64,000 nucleotides of DNA from NCBI GenBank assembly GCA_965204655.1, contig OZ241998.1, positions 1,240,001 through 1,304,000 on the forward strand, in the 5' to 3' direction. The number at the start of each line of letters is the position of its first letter. The first letter of the stretch is position 1. Positions 7,947 through 22,040 of the stretch are shown piece after piece. The notes below the pieces were generated by a model that saw nothing but the letters and a program-made list of their open reading frames with translations, searched no databases and was not told the origin of the DNA. Source of the DNA: CATQHL01 sp965204655. Lineage in GTDB: Bacteria; Actinomycetota; Acidimicrobiia; Acidimicrobiales; CATQHL01. A program made the translations under genes and the position numbers.

Positions 7947-9062
7947 ATGCCACCCGTCCACTATCAAGAGGGACGCTTTCCGCCAGACGAACGGCTGGAC
8001 TGGGCAAAGCTAGTCCCACTGATCGGCCCGGCGGCGGCCGCGCTGGCGCGCTACGACGGCCTCTTATCAACTATTCCAAACCCCGCACTGCTGCTTTCTC
8101 CACTAAGCATCCAGGAAGCAGTTATGTCTTCGCGCATAGAGGGCATCCAGGCCAGCTTGAGCGAAGTCCTGGAGTTCGAAGCAGGCGAGGAAGCAAGATC
8201 CCCAAGCCGACGGGGCGACATTCACGAGATCATCAACTACCAAAGGGCAATGTCGCACGCAGAAGAACTGCTAAAAGATCTTCCTCTCTGTCAAAGAGTT
8301 ATTCTTGAGACGCACAAAATCCTGCTTTCCGGCGTGAGGGGGCGGAACAAATCGCCAGGAGAATTCCGCAAAGACCAAAACTGGATCGGAACTCCGGGAA
8401 GCTCCATTGAGACAGCGACTTTCGTTCCAATATCCCCCGAAAAGCTACTCCAAGCCATGACTCTCCTGGAGCAATACATACACGCAGAAACTCCCGACCG
8501 CCTCGTCCAACTAGCAATAGTTCACGCAGAGTTTGAAGCAATTCACCCATTCCTCGACGGCAACGGACGCCTAGGTCGCATGCTCATTCCGCTGTTTCTT
8601 TGGAAACACAAACTTATCCAACAACCAATGTTCTACATTAGCTCATTCTTTGAAGCACATCGGGACGCTTACTATGATGGCTTGCTTTCCGTCTCAAAAG
8701 ATGACGACTGGACCGGTTGGTGTTGTTACTTCTTGGAGGCGATTCAATCTCAGGCAGAAGAAAACAGCAAGAAGGCAAGCGACATACTTTCTCTCTATGA
8801 GAAAATGAAACCCAAAATTTCGGAAGTCACGCGCTCACGCTACGCCATCCAAGTGTTGGATTGGGTTTTCCGCAGTCCGATTTTTAATAGTAAGAACTTC
8901 ATGGACAATACAGGTATACCGAAACCAACCGCACTCCGAATATTGGACAGATTAAACAATGGTGAAGTTCTTCGGACTCTCCGAGAGGGATCTGGACGCC
9001 AACCTACGCTGTATGTATTTCCTGACGTCTTGAACGTAGTTGAAGGGAAGAGTATTTTCTAA
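7947..9062 (+). CDS. Fic-family AMPylase (adenylyltransferase)
   Basis: A 371-residue Fic protein. The active-site motif 'HPFLDGNGRLGR' (about 199-210) is complete. The N-terminal inhibitory helix carries 'SSRIEGI' (about 61-67), matching the (S/T)xxxE(G/N) motif whose Glu blocks ATP, so this is a class II, self-inhibited Fic protein. The C terminus (about 300-371) looks like a winged helix that could bind DNA. Such proteins transfer AMP to a target hydroxyl and can regulate themselves or act toxically (family knowledge). It starts at ATG 7947 with only a weak purine-rich leader. It lies between the PP-loop operon and the restriction-modification cassette; the 70-bp repeat begins two bases after its stop. 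Confidence 0.93.
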   Translation: MPPVHYQEGRFPPDERLDWAKLVPLIGPAAAALARYDGLLSTIPNPALLLSPLSIQEAVMSSRIEGIQASLSEVLEFEAGEEARSPSRRGDIHEIINYQRAMSHAEELLKDLPLCQRVILETHKILLSGVRGRNKSPGEFRKDQNWIGTPGSSIETATFVPISPEKLLQAMTLLEQYIHAETPDRLVQLAIVHAEFEAIHPFLDGNGRLGRMLIPLFLWKHKLIQQPMFYISSFFEAHRDAYYDGLLSVSKDDDWTGWCCYFLEAIQSQAEENSKKASDILSLYEKMKPKISEVTRSRYAIQVLDWVFRSPIFNSKNFMDNTGIPKPTALRILDRLNNGEVLRTLREGSGRQPTLYVFPDVLNVVEGKSIF

Positions 9063-9063
9063 T

Positions 9064-9172
9064 TCCCTAGCGTCTCACCAAACAAGAAAAATGAGACACA
9101 AACCCAACTAGCGTCTCACAATGAGACACAAACCCCCTAGCGTCTCACCAAACGAGAAAAATGAGACACAAC
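9064..9172. repeat. 70-bp composite repeat, left copy (1.5 units)
   Basis: A 70-base unit (9064-9133) followed by a 39-base partial unit (9134-9172). Each unit has a 40-base half and a 30-base half, both built from 'ctagcgtctcac' and 'aatgagacacaaac', so GTCTCA and TGAGAC form short inverted repeats. The same unit occurs in 3.6 copies at 17021-17270, on the other side of the restriction-modification operon. Confidence 0.9.
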
Positions 9173-9201
9173 GGACTGTCCCGGCTTAGTCGTCCACTCC
9201 A

Positions 9202-12200
9202 TTAAACAGACTTCCCGACGAGCGCCTGCCAGCAAATCAAATGCACGTCGTCGAGGGTTATCTCGGGTAGAGGTTCAGGGGCTTCGTAGGGTTCGAGACC
9301 AAGTTCAGCGATGACGGCGAGGACGGCCTCGGCTTGTTCGGGCGGTTCTTCACTGCTCCGCAGAGCGGCTCGAATGGTGCGGATGATGCGTTCCGGATAG
9401 GGCGCCTGCAGAGCGTTCATGGCTCGATCTGCATCCTGTCGGCTAAGTCCTTTAGGCGGGTGCGAACTTACGACGTTGGCGGCCCGCTGAAGCACGGGGG
9501 CTATGGAAGGCTGGATGTTGGCTGGATCGGCGTGATAGTTCCAAGTCTCTACGATGTGGTTCCGGGCGATCTCCCAGGCATCAAAGGCTCGTCGCCTGGT
9601 CTCGCTGTCTAGAACTCGGGGAGTGTCCCTGTCGGGTGGTTGAGCGAGGTCGAGACAAGCGAGCGTGTCGTCGTGAATCCGCTGTTCCCCCTGGGGTGTG
9701 AACTCGATGCAGCGGAATAGAGGTTGCGGGCGGTCACCGACCCTCGCACAAAATACGTAACCAGGTGCTTGGTCGGTTGACAGGGTTGCCATTCCTGAAC
9801 CCGATCCCCAACTGAGACTATTGATTTGGGCGGCGCGATTAGCATCTCCGAGAGCCTGACGCAGCACTTGGCGGTATTCCTCGCCGGAAAGAGCCCCGGA
9901 TCGCGTGCCTCCTCGCTCGAATAGGCTGGCCTCTTCCCGACGCAACCGATCTATTTCTTCACGGCTCTCGGTGAAATCCCTGTCCACGCCGGCCTGGTCA
10001 GGTATGACCTTTCCGACACCGACCGTGGCGGCTGCCTGAGTGAGTTTGCGACGCAAACTCTCTTCTAGGCCGAGCATGTCGTCTAGGCGGGTGTCAGGGA
10101 ACACGCAACGTATAAACACTTCGTTGTGGAGCGACTTGATCCTGTCGATGCGTCCGTGGCGCTGAACCAACCTCATCGGGTTCCAGGGCAGATCGTAGTT
10201 GATGATGTGCTTTGCTTGTTGCAGATTCACACCCTCGGCCAGCACGTCGGTGGTAACCAAGATGTCGTAGATGTCTTCGGCAGCGTCGTCGGGGGCCTGA
10301 GTGGTCTCAGGAGCGAATCCCCACAGGATTGCCGGCCGCCCGCCCGACTCCCAGGTAGCTATCCGGTTTCGGTAATCAGCGAGCCTCGGGTCGGTTTTGA
10401 CGACCCCCTGAAGGTGTTGAGCGATCCACTCAACGGTGTCGGCGAAGTAGCTGAAGATGAGCGTCTTGCGCCGATTACGGGTATCGGCTTCGCCAATGCC
10501 CTCAGCCCTGGCGTCGCCCGCGATACTAGCCAACTCTTCTACAAGAACAGCCAAGTTCGGGTCATCGGAACGGTTGACTGTGTTGGCTTTGTCGGCCCAA
10601 GACTTGAGAAGATCGCGATCGGCTTCCACGTCAAGAAGCAGTCGGCCAAGAGCGTAGTTACTTGCCGGTTCAAGTCCACTTGAGTGATGCTCAATGTACT
10701 TGGTGATCTCCTCAATGTCGTCGCTGTCGGTGGCGAACCAGTCCGCCAATTCTTCGCCTGTAGCAACCCAGCCGGTCTCCACTAGGGCGCGGAACTGCTC
10801 GCAGTCGTCGGACATCCTTTGGCACGTGGTTGCGAAGGCATGTGGCGACGACTCGAATCGTTTGAGCAGCATCGACCGCAGCAACCCGGCTAACTGAGTT
10901 TCGTAGGCTTCAGTCTGCCCGTCCAGCCGGTAACTAGAAGGCTTATAGCGGGCGAGGCTCAACACCGGAGGGGTGCGATTGTCAGTCTCGAGCGCCGCTT
11001 CGATCTCGTCGAAGAAACCGGGCAGGACGCTGTCAATGTCGTAGACGACCTTACGGACACGCGGAGTTGGGAATTTGATCGGTGTTTCCTGCCCGTTGAT
11101 TGGGAGACTTTCATTTGGGTAGAACCTCTTGATGAAGGATCGAGTACGTCGCACGGCAGTGGCATCGATCACATCAAACAGGTGCTCGGGAGTTAATGCC
11201 TCGGGGTCCAATGCCATGGCACCGGCGAAGCGCTCGCGCAGGGAAGTAATCCCCGCCTCGGCGAGCACGGCGTCGTTGCGGAGGAAGTAGCTAAGCAGCC
11301 AATACAAATCCCACAGGCTGTTGTTGACCGGAGTGGCGGTGACCATCACCAACTTTTTGGCTGGGCTGCCGGCAAGCAGTCGGCGCAGCGCTACGGCTCG
11401 TTGGGTAGCAGGGTTGCGCAGGTTGTGGGCTTCGTCCACGACCACCATGGCGTAGTCGTTGATGGCTGCATCCAGCTTGGTGACCCCTTCATTACGCTCG
11501 ATCGGATTCAAACGCCCGTCGGCGGCAAGATCATCAAAAGACACTAATTCAAACGGCAGAGTGTGTTCGCTTCGGAAAACCCTCCAGGGTCCGTCCCGCA
11601 GCGTCGCCGGCGCAACCACCAGCACCCGCTGACGGCGTTCCAGAGACGCCTCTCGAATCAGTTCACCGGCGAGGAACGTTTTTCCCAACCCCACCTCATC
11701 GGCAACCAACACACCGTTGTGGCATTCGAGTATCCGCCGAGCCCGCCACAGTCCGTCGGCCTGGAAACTCGTCAATCGGATCGTCGGATCACCTGAGTCT
11801 TCGGCCTCCATTTTGAGTTCGTCTCCGTAGCGCTCCATGAGCATCCGCAGAAAGATCAACCAAGGAGTATGATGCTCAAACCTGCTCTCAAATAATCTTG
11901 CCAAGTCATAGGATTCCGCTTCTACCCATAGTTCGTCGAACCATTCCTGCACCTGCCCGACCGTGTGAGGGTGATAGTTGCCCAGATTCAACTCCACATT
12001 TGTGCTCAATCCGGCACGAGTGAAGTTAGACGACCCTGCCAGCGCCCCATGGCCGTGGCTGCCGACGATGAACGCCTTGCCGTGTAAAAACCGGTTCCCT
12101 AAACGGCGCACCTCCACTTTGCCCGACCGCAGCCAAGCGATCAGTCGCCTCACCGACGCATCCGCATCAATCGTGAACCCCAGGAGATTGCGATCCGTCA

Positions 12201-12528
12201 ACAGATTGTCCTGCTGGATTCCCAGCGCCGCATCCATCCTTACTCTCTCTACCCGTTCGGGTGACCGAGGCTCTTCATCGAGTCGACGGAGCCGTTGCTC
12301 GGGAGGCGACGGCTCTGCGCCCAGCAAGAAGCGCACGTGATCAATCCGATCCAGAACATCGCTAATCAGCGAGTAGCCGCCCGCGTTGAAGTAGGCCGTT
12401 GCTATGTCAAGGCGTGTCTCGCCGAGTGCGCCCGTGGCTGCAGCAGCGTATTCAAGAAATCCGTTTACGGCCTCAGCGACTGTACCACCTGCCCGATTGG
12501 TGGCGATCTCGGGTTTGGTATTGGTCAC
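9202..12528 (-). CDS. PLD-nuclease/SNF2-type DEAH helicase of a restriction-modification cassette
   Basis: A 1108-residue protein. The N-terminal domain has a phospholipase-D nuclease half-motif 'HGKAFIVG' (about 150) followed by 'GSSNFTRAG'. From about 250 there is an SNF2-like helicase: Walker A 'ADEVGLGKT' (about 276), 'VVDEAHN' (about 362), 'TATPVNN', and the C-terminal motifs 'TTDVLAEGVNLQQA' and 'QRHGRIDRI'. It should translocate on DNA and may cleave it. It starts 15 bases after the end of the adenine methyltransferase locus, so the pair forms an operon. The pair resembles drmD/drmMI of class 1 DISARM, but no drmA, drmB or drmC is nearby, so I call it only a DISARM-like or helicase-dependent R-M system. 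Confidence 0.85.
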   Translation of the reverse strand: MTNTKPEIATNRAGGTVAEAVNGFLEYAAAATGALGETRLDIATAYFNAGGYSLISDVLDRIDHVRFLLGAEPSPPEQRLRRLDEEPRSPERVERVRMDAALGIQQDNLLTDRNLLGFTIDADASVRRLIAWLRSGKVEVRRLGNRFLHGKAFIVGSHGHGALAGSSNFTRAGLSTNVELNLGNYHPHTVGQVQEWFDELWVEAESYDLARLFESRFEHHTPWLIFLRMLMERYGDELKMEAEDSGDPTIRLTSFQADGLWRARRILECHNGVLVADEVGLGKTFLAGELIREASLERRQRVLVVAPATLRDGPWRVFRSEHTLPFELVSFDDLAADGRLNPIERNEGVTKLDAAINDYAMVVVDEAHNLRNPATQRAVALRRLLAGSPAKKLVMVTATPVNNSLWDLYWLLSYFLRNDAVLAEAGITSLRERFAGAMALDPEALTPEHLFDVIDATAVRRTRSFIKRFYPNESLPINGQETPIKFPTPRVRKVVYDIDSVLPGFFDEIEAALETDNRTPPVLSLARYKPSSYRLDGQTEAYETQLAGLLRSMLLKRFESSPHAFATTCQRMSDDCEQFRALVETGWVATGEELADWFATDSDDIEEITKYIEHHSSGLEPASNYALGRLLLDVEADRDLLKSWADKANTVNRSDDPNLAVLVEELASIAGDARAEGIGEADTRNRRKTLIFSYFADTVEWIAQHLQGVVKTDPRLADYRNRIATWESGGRPAILWGFAPETTQAPDDAAEDIYDILVTTDVLAEGVNLQQAKHIINYDLPWNPMRLVQRHGRIDRIKSLHNEVFIRCVFPDTRLDDMLGLEESLRRKLTQAAATVGVGKVIPDQAGVDRDFTESREEIDRLRREEASLFERGGTRSGALSGEEYRQVLRQALGDANRAAQINSLSWGSGSGMATLSTDQAPGYVFCARVGDRPQPLFRCIEFTPQGEQRIHDDTLACLDLAQPPDRDTPRVLDSETRRRAFDAWEIARNHIVETWNYHADPANIQPSIAPVLQRAANVVSSHPPKGLSRQDADRAMNALQAPYPERIIRTIRAALRSSEEPPEQAEAVLAVIAELGLEPYEAPEPLPEITLDDVHLICWQALVGKSV

Positions 12529-12543
12529 AACGTATTGGATGAG

Positions 12544-16951
<4,408 letters not shown>

Positions 16952-17020
16952 ATTAGGAGTTGCTGACCTGCAACATTAATTCAGGACGTGCAACACTAGT
17001 TCAGGCCGTGAAGTTCTAAT

Positions 17021-17270
17021 TCCCTAGCGTCTCACCAAACAAGAAAAATGAGACACAAACGCAACTAGCGTCTCACAATGAGACACAAACTCCCTAGCGT
17101 CTCACGAAACGAAAAAAATGAGACACAAACGCAACTAGCGTCTCACAATGAGACACAAACTCCCTAGCGTCTCACCAAACGGGAAAAATGAGACACAAAC
17201 GCAACTAGCGTCTCACAATGAGACACAAACTCCCTAGCGTCTCACCAAATAGGAAAAATGAGACACAAAC
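17021..17270. repeat. 70-bp composite repeat array, right copy (3.6 units)
   Basis: Units at 17021-17090, 17091-17160 and 17161-17230, plus 40 bases to 17270. Units are nearly identical, differing mainly at two or three bases within the 40-base half. GTCTCA and TGAGAC arms recur in both halves. The array lies upstream of the methyltransferase start (16951) and within the roughly 500-base gene-free stretch 16952-17448. The rest of that stretch holds smaller repeats around 'ttcaggncgtg' (16980-17012) and the leader of the HEPN gene. Confidence 0.92.
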
Positions 17271-17448
17271 GTACGGCCGCAACCCCCACCTGTACACATT
17301 GTGTAACGATTTATCTCTCCCCTACCTAGAGACTCCTGTCTCTCAAGGCAGTCTGCATCAATCTGAAGCAACGGCTTCTCCGAGCCGCACCCAATCGTCA
17401 ACCCCCAGCAACAACGATAGGACAATTATAGGGCATAATAAGGGCATC

Positions 17449-17871
17449 ATGAGCATCGATACGACTCACCTCCAGCAGTGCATAGACACTCTGGAAGCCG
17501 CTTATAAAGGCCTCCAGCAGGTAAACGCAGAAGACATTCTCTATAACGTGTACCGGGCTGCTTGCGTAAAGGAGTTCGAGTTGGTATTAGAACAGAGCGG
17601 GAGACTGCTGAAAAGGCGCCTGCGCCCCTGGTTCGCCAGCAACAGCCAAGCCGACCGGATCTCATTCCGCAACACTTTTCGTTATGCCAGCAAATTCGGC
17701 GTAATCTCGACTGATGCCTGCGAACGCTGGCTTGAGTACCGCGACAAGCGCAACAGTACCGCCCATGACTACGGGAAAAGCTTCGCCGAGGACACTCTCG
17801 GGCTCTTGCCAACTTTCATAGCAGACGCAAAGGAGTTGCTTGATGCGCTCAACGAGCCGGACGATGACTAG
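17449..17871 (+). CDS. HEPN toxin (HI0074-type nucleotidyltransferase partner)
   Basis: A 140-residue helical protein matching the 'nucleotidyltransferase substrate-binding' HI0074 group. The HEPN motif R-x4-H is visible in 'RNSTAH' near residue 106. HEPN proteins of this type are RNase toxins neutralised by their partner MNT nucleotidyltransferase, which in some systems AMPylates them (family knowledge). ATG 17449 is chosen because upstream residues in the same frame come from the 70-bp repeats and an AT-rich leader. It overlaps the MNT gene by 8 bases, forming a classic HEPN/MNT pair. Confidence 0.88.
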   Translation: MSIDTTHLQQCIDTLEAAYKGLQQVNAEDILYNVYRAACVKEFELVLEQSGRLLKRRLRPWFASNSQADRISFRNTFRYASKFGVISTDACERWLEYRDKRNSTAHDYGKSFAEDTLGLLPTFIADAKELLDALNEPDDD

Positions 17872-18181
17872 AAAACTGCATCTGCGGGCGAGTCATCGGG
17901 AACAGCTCAAAGAGTTGCTGAACCAGCAAGCCCCAGAAGTGGAGGTTTGGGCATACGGCAGTCGTGTCACCGGCGAGAGCCACGAAGGGAGCGACCTCGA
18001 CTTGGTGCTTCGCGCACCTAACCTGAAGGAAGTCCCCAAGCCCTGCATGAGCGGACTGCGGAAAGCTCTGCACGAATCCACTATCCCTTTCCTAGTTGAT
18101 ATCCATGACTGGACAACTCTGCCAACAAGTTTCCAGGAAGAAATCATGCGCAACTACGTGGTTCTTATCGGACAGAGCTAA
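17864..18181 (+). CDS. MNT-type nucleotidyltransferase antitoxin
   Basis: A 105-residue minimal nucleotidyltransferase with the GSx10DxD signature: Gly-Ser in 'YGSRVTGE' followed by 'SDLDL'. This is the HI0073-type antitoxin that pairs with the preceding HEPN protein. ATG 17864 is preferred over the in-frame TTG 17840 and ATG 17843 because it gives a short 8-base overlap and the usual family length. Expected role: neutralise or modify the HEPN RNase. Confidence 0.88.
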   Translation: MTRKLHLRASHREQLKELLNQQAPEVEVWAYGSRVTGESHEGSDLDLVLRAPNLKEVPKPCMSGLRKALHESTIPFLVDIHDWTTLPTSFQEEIMRNYVVLIGQS

Positions 18182-18256
18182 TTACTGGAAGGCGAGCACA
18201 GCACGTGCCTCCTGAAATGGGAGAGCACGGCTTCGTGCTTGCGGGCGAGGACTCAT

Positions 18257-18267
18257 CCCCCCCCCCC
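18257..18267. repeat. Poly-C (11) tract between convergent genes
   Basis: Eleven C between the MNT gene and the stop of the AddA-like gene (18273). It is intergenic, so any length variation would not change a protein. Just upstream, 'agcacg' and 'cgtgct' around a 4-base loop (about 18222-18237) could form a short hairpin. Confidence 0.7.
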
Positions 18268-18272
18268 TCAAG

Positions 18273-21200
18273 TTAGCCGGCGGCGGCTTGTAGGGTTGAC
18301 CTGACCTCTTCTACCGCCGTCGGCAGGTCGGGCACCTTTCGTTCCACAGCGCCTTTCGGAGTTAGGAACACGATCATGGCGGAGGAAACCGGACTTCCGG
18401 TCGCTTCGGCGACTAGCAGGGCGTAAGCAGCCAACTGGGGCGTGTAGTAGTCGAGTTTCTTCTCTAGGTCTGCGGGGTTCGCCGCCTCGTCGGTTTTGTA
18501 GTCAATCACCACGTAGCTACCTTCGGGAGTTTCGTAGAGAAGGTCAATCAAACCCTCTAGGAGCGTGCCTTCCACTTCCGCACCCACGTAGATCTCCCGC
18601 CAGTGGCGGCTGCGGCGAGCCTCTCTAACGGCTGGACTTCTCAGAGCATCGCCCACACGCCTGACTACGTCCTCTACTCGACTCTTCGCCAACCCTTCCT
18701 CTTCCACATGGAGTTCGGCGGCAGCCCGCAGTTTGTTTCCGTCCACGCCTAGATCGACGTCGGCTCGGGTGCTTCCAGGGTCGCTGACCACGCTTTCTTG
18801 CGAATCGCCCGCCGGGGCGGCGAACGGGATTGCGGCCAACGTGTTGTGAACTGCGCTGCCGAAAGACGTTCCGAAGCGTCCTCTGCGAAGGAACTGGCTC
18901 TGATTGAACTCTGCGTCTTTGGACGGATCGGGCGCGTCCCGAAGACGCTGGGACTCCTCACCGCCTAAAGACCCCGCCCGACTCGGCGACCCCGCCCGCT
19001 CCAGAGACCCCGCCTCATCCGCTTCTAACAGCGAACGTATGCTGCCCGCCGCCACTGTCGCCGGACGGCTTGCCTTCGCCCAAAGAACCTCCCGCTGCTC
19101 CCGCCAATCCGCATTTGAGAGGGCATCTCCGGCGTCCTCCCCCGCCTGCTCGGCCAGCGCCGGCTTCGCCTGTTCGGAATCCGCCTCAAACCAAGCCGCA
19201 GGGAACCCGTCGGAGACTTCTGCCAACAATTCAGCCCCGGTCATCTTCTGCTTCCGCTCCTCGTCGCTCAGTCTTGCCCAACTCTTCGGCGAACGTCCCG
19301 TGCGGAAAAGGGAAACCGCCAAGTAGTCCCTCGCCCGCGTGCAGGCGACGTACAAAAGGCGCAGAAACTGGTGGAACTCGAGCTTTTCCTCCCGCTCGAC
19401 CGCCTCCTGCGAGGTGTCCGAGAGCAAGTACTCCGACAACTTATAGTCCACACTTACGCCCTGCTCCAAGCCTCCAGTTTCCTCCGAGGTATCCCCTAAA
19501 TCCCCCTCCAAACCCAAACCACCCTCACCCGCCCAACCCCGATCCGGGCCGAAAAGAAGCCAGGGCACCCGTAGGCCGCTGATAGCGGCTGTTTTCCCCG
19601 AGAAGCCGGCAATCACGGCAATCGGGAACTCCAGGCCCTTGGCTGCGTGGACGGTCATCACCCGCACGGCGTCGTCGTCGGTATCGGGGACTATCGCCTC
19701 GGGCGTGCGGTTGCCTTCGCTCATCTGCGCTTCCACCCAACCGAGATACGAGCGCAGCGAACCGCCCGCTGAGTCGGAGTATGCCCGCGCCTGATCCGCA
19801 GCGAAGCGCACCCGACGCAGGGCGTCCCGGTAACGCCTGCCGAAGAAAGCCAACTCCAGCATCCGCCGATCCCTGATCACCCTGTCCAAGACTTCCCCAG
19901 GCGAGAGCCACATGATCTGCGAGTGGAGTTCGGCTATCCAAGCCAAGGCATCGGAGACTGGGTGGTCGGGTTGCTCACTCAGATAACTCCACGCCCGATA
20001 GCTGCCCCGGCACAAACACCGGTATTCGTAGAGGTCGTCGTCGCCGAATCCGAACGCCAGGGAGCGCAAGGCGGTCACCACGGCGAAGTGGTCGGAAGGG
20101 TCGTTCACCGCCCGGATGACCGCCAGCAGCGCCGATACTTCCGGCGTGGAGTAGATCAGAGCCGAAGACTCCAGCCTGAAAGGGACGCCTGCCTGATCAA
20201 ACGCCCAGGTGAGCTGAGGCAACACCAGCCTCTTGGGTATCAGGATACATATGTCCTCATAGCGAGCCGGACGGAGACGCTCAGAGCCGTCGTCGTCTCG
20301 GCAGGCGACCGGCCGCCCCTCGGCCACGACCTCCTTCACGAACGCCGCCACTTCGTCAAACTCGGCTTCCCGCAGTTCCTCAGCCGAAACTTTCTCACCC
20401 ATCGGTTTGCGACCGAGCAGGCTTACACGAGAGACGCCGCCCGGAGGCTCAGGCGGGAAACGCCCCGCATCCAGGGGAACATAGGGCGGCTGCGAACCCG
20501 GAGACTGCGAGACGAGTTGGCCAAACACGTGGTTGACCCATCCCAGAATTTCTTCTGCGGAACGCCAATTCCTGCTCAGCGTCAGGCGCCGGTCGCCGCC
20601 GAGCAGACCTGCGATCTGAAAATACATGTTGATGTCGGCGCGTCTGAAGCGGTAGATGGACTGCTTGGGGTCGCCGACGAAGAGCAACCGCCCCTCCGAG
20701 GAGGAGACGTCCCAACGCCCCGAAACCACCTCGGAGGTCTCAATGCCGCCGCCCGCTGCTATCAGAAGCGCCATTTCGGCCTGTATTGGGTCGGTGTCCT
20801 GAAACTCGTCGATCAGGAGCATCTCGTACTGGCGGTGGAGGGACGCCCGGACTTCAGGTTTGCGCAGCAGATCCCTGGCCAACACCAGGAGATCGTGAAA
20901 CGCCAACCGCCCGACCTTGCGGCGCTCCTCAACCTGACTCAGCGTGAAGTCCGCCAGACGCCCCATCAGGTGAGCAGCGCACGCCTTGCCCACCTTCTCA
21001 ACCACCTCCGCCGCCCGCTGCTTGACGGCCTTCAGTTCGTCGGCTAGTTGATCCTTTTCTTCCTTGCCGTAACTCGCCCAATTCTTGGCGTTGCCCTTAG
21101 GGGTTTTGATCTTGGCCAGTTCCATCAGATGCTCAAGAACTTCAACACCCTCGGCTGCAGCAAGAAAGTCCACCTCTGGCTTCAAGCCGAGGAGGGCCAT

Positions 21201-22040
21201 GGCTAAGTTGTCCGACAGGTCGTCGCAATACTCGTACTGGGGGGCCAACCCTCGCATAGCGGACAGAAGCGACTTAACCTCGGGATCGTCGGAAGCGAGA
21301 CCTGCGGCGGGATCAACCTCAACCGCGCCGTAATCGATGCCCCAGGGGGGATCTCCCACCACTAGCTGAAGGTCGGGGCGGATTCGCTCACCGAGCAGAT
21401 CCCAGTTATCGGCCATGTCGCGCGCCAGCCTCCGCAGGGAGTCCTCCTTCAGATCTAAGGTGAAGGCGTTAACCAAGACCTTGCCTGTGTAAGGGTCGGC
21501 GAGGAGTTCTTCGAAAAATCTGTCCCAAGCTTCCGAAAACTCCAGGTCGTAGCTGATCTCGTCGGTCACTTCCACCCTCGGCGGCAGGCCGGCCGATATG
21601 GCGTGTTCAATGAGAATCCGTTGAGCGAAGGAGTGCAGCGTGCCTATGGCAGCGACGTCCAATTCTTGGAGAGCGGACGAGAATCTTTGCCCGGCGTCCC
21701 CGCCGCTGCTCGCCTGCTTGGTCAGTTCAACTCGAACCCGCTCCCGCAGTTCGGCGGCGGCTTTTTCGGTGAAGGTGATGGCGGCAAAGTTTCTCGGCGA
21801 AACACCGCTGCGAACCAGTTCCACGATCCGCGAAACCAAGGCGGTCGTCTTGCCGGTACCCGCCCCCGCCTCCACGAAAAGACTTCGGTGCAGATCGGCG
21901 GCGATCTCTCGGCGCGCCTGTGGATCGGGGTGGGCACCCGATGAACCCGACGAATCCGCTGCGTTCAATAGTCGTCCGTAGAACGCATCCGGATCAAAGT
22001 CGTCGTCGGGGGGAGCCTCCCCCGAACCCGCCGCGTTCAC
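18273..22040 (-). CDS. addA: AddA/RecB-like UvrD helicase-nuclease
   Basis: A 1255-residue protein with superfamily 1A helicase motifs: Walker A 'AGAGTGKTT' (58-66), 'FTEKAAAELRER', Walker B 'LLIDEFQDTD' (about 415), 'VGDPKQSIYRFR' and the C-terminal 'LLYVACTRARDYL'. The C terminus carries a PD-(D/E)xK nuclease: 'EGLIDLLYE' and 'VVIDYKTDEA' (about 1180-1200). It should resect double-strand breaks and degrade foreign linear DNA with its AddB partner. The start overlaps the AddB stop by four bases (ATGA). It could alternatively be named AdnA, RecB or PcrA-nuclease; the AddAB label rests on the partner lacking an obvious Walker A. Confidence 0.88.
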   Translation of the reverse strand: MNAAGSGEAPPDDDFDPDAFYGRLLNAADSSGSSGAHPDPQARREIAADLHRSLFVEAGAGTGKTTALVSRIVELVRSGVSPRNFAAITFTEKAAAELRERVRVELTKQASSGGDAGQRFSSALQELDVAAIGTLHSFAQRILIEHAISAGLPPRVEVTDEISYDLEFSEAWDRFFEELLADPYTGKVLVNAFTLDLKEDSLRRLARDMADNWDLLGERIRPDLQLVVGDPPWGIDYGAVEVDPAAGLASDDPEVKSLLSAMRGLAPQYEYCDDLSDNLAMALLGLKPEVDFLAAAEGVEVLEHLMELAKIKTPKGNAKNWASYGKEEKDQLADELKAVKQRAAEVVEKVGKACAAHLMGRLADFTLSQVEERRKVGRLAFHDLLVLARDLLRKPEVRASLHRQYEMLLIDEFQDTDPIQAEMALLIAAGGGIETSEVVSGRWDVSSSEGRLLFVGDPKQSIYRFRRADINMYFQIAGLLGGDRRLTLSRNWRSAEEILGWVNHVFGQLVSQSPGSQPPYVPLDAGRFPPEPPGGVSRVSLLGRKPMGEKVSAEELREAEFDEVAAFVKEVVAEGRPVACRDDDGSERLRPARYEDICILIPKRLVLPQLTWAFDQAGVPFRLESSALIYSTPEVSALLAVIRAVNDPSDHFAVVTALRSLAFGFGDDDLYEYRCLCRGSYRAWSYLSEQPDHPVSDALAWIAELHSQIMWLSPGEVLDRVIRDRRMLELAFFGRRYRDALRRVRFAADQARAYSDSAGGSLRSYLGWVEAQMSEGNRTPEAIVPDTDDDAVRVMTVHAAKGLEFPIAVIAGFSGKTAAISGLRVPWLLFGPDRGWAGEGGLGLEGDLGDTSEETGGLEQGVSVDYKLSEYLLSDTSQEAVEREEKLEFHQFLRLLYVACTRARDYLAVSLFRTGRSPKSWARLSDEERKQKMTGAELLAEVSDGFPAAWFEADSEQAKPALAEQAGEDAGDALSNADWREQREVLWAKASRPATVAAGSIRSLLEADEAGSLERAGSPSRAGSLGGEESQRLRDAPDPSKDAEFNQSQFLRRGRFGTSFGSAVHNTLAAIPFAAPAGDSQESVVSDPGSTRADVDLGVDGNKLRAAAELHVEEEGLAKSRVEDVVRRVGDALRSPAVREARRSRHWREIYVGAEVEGTLLEGLIDLLYETPEGSYVVIDYKTDEAANPADLEKKLDYYTPQLAAYALLVAEATGSPVSSAMIVFLTPKGAVERKVPDLPTAVEEVRSTLQAAAG

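Noticed and set aside
17021..17270. CRISPR array
   Set aside because: The 70-bp units are nearly identical throughout, including the parts that would be spacers, and no cas genes are near. It is a tandem repeat.
17218..17448. Longer N terminus for the HEPN protein
   Set aside because: The upstream extension translates the 70-bp repeat and an AT-rich leader; ATG 17449 begins the family-like sequence.
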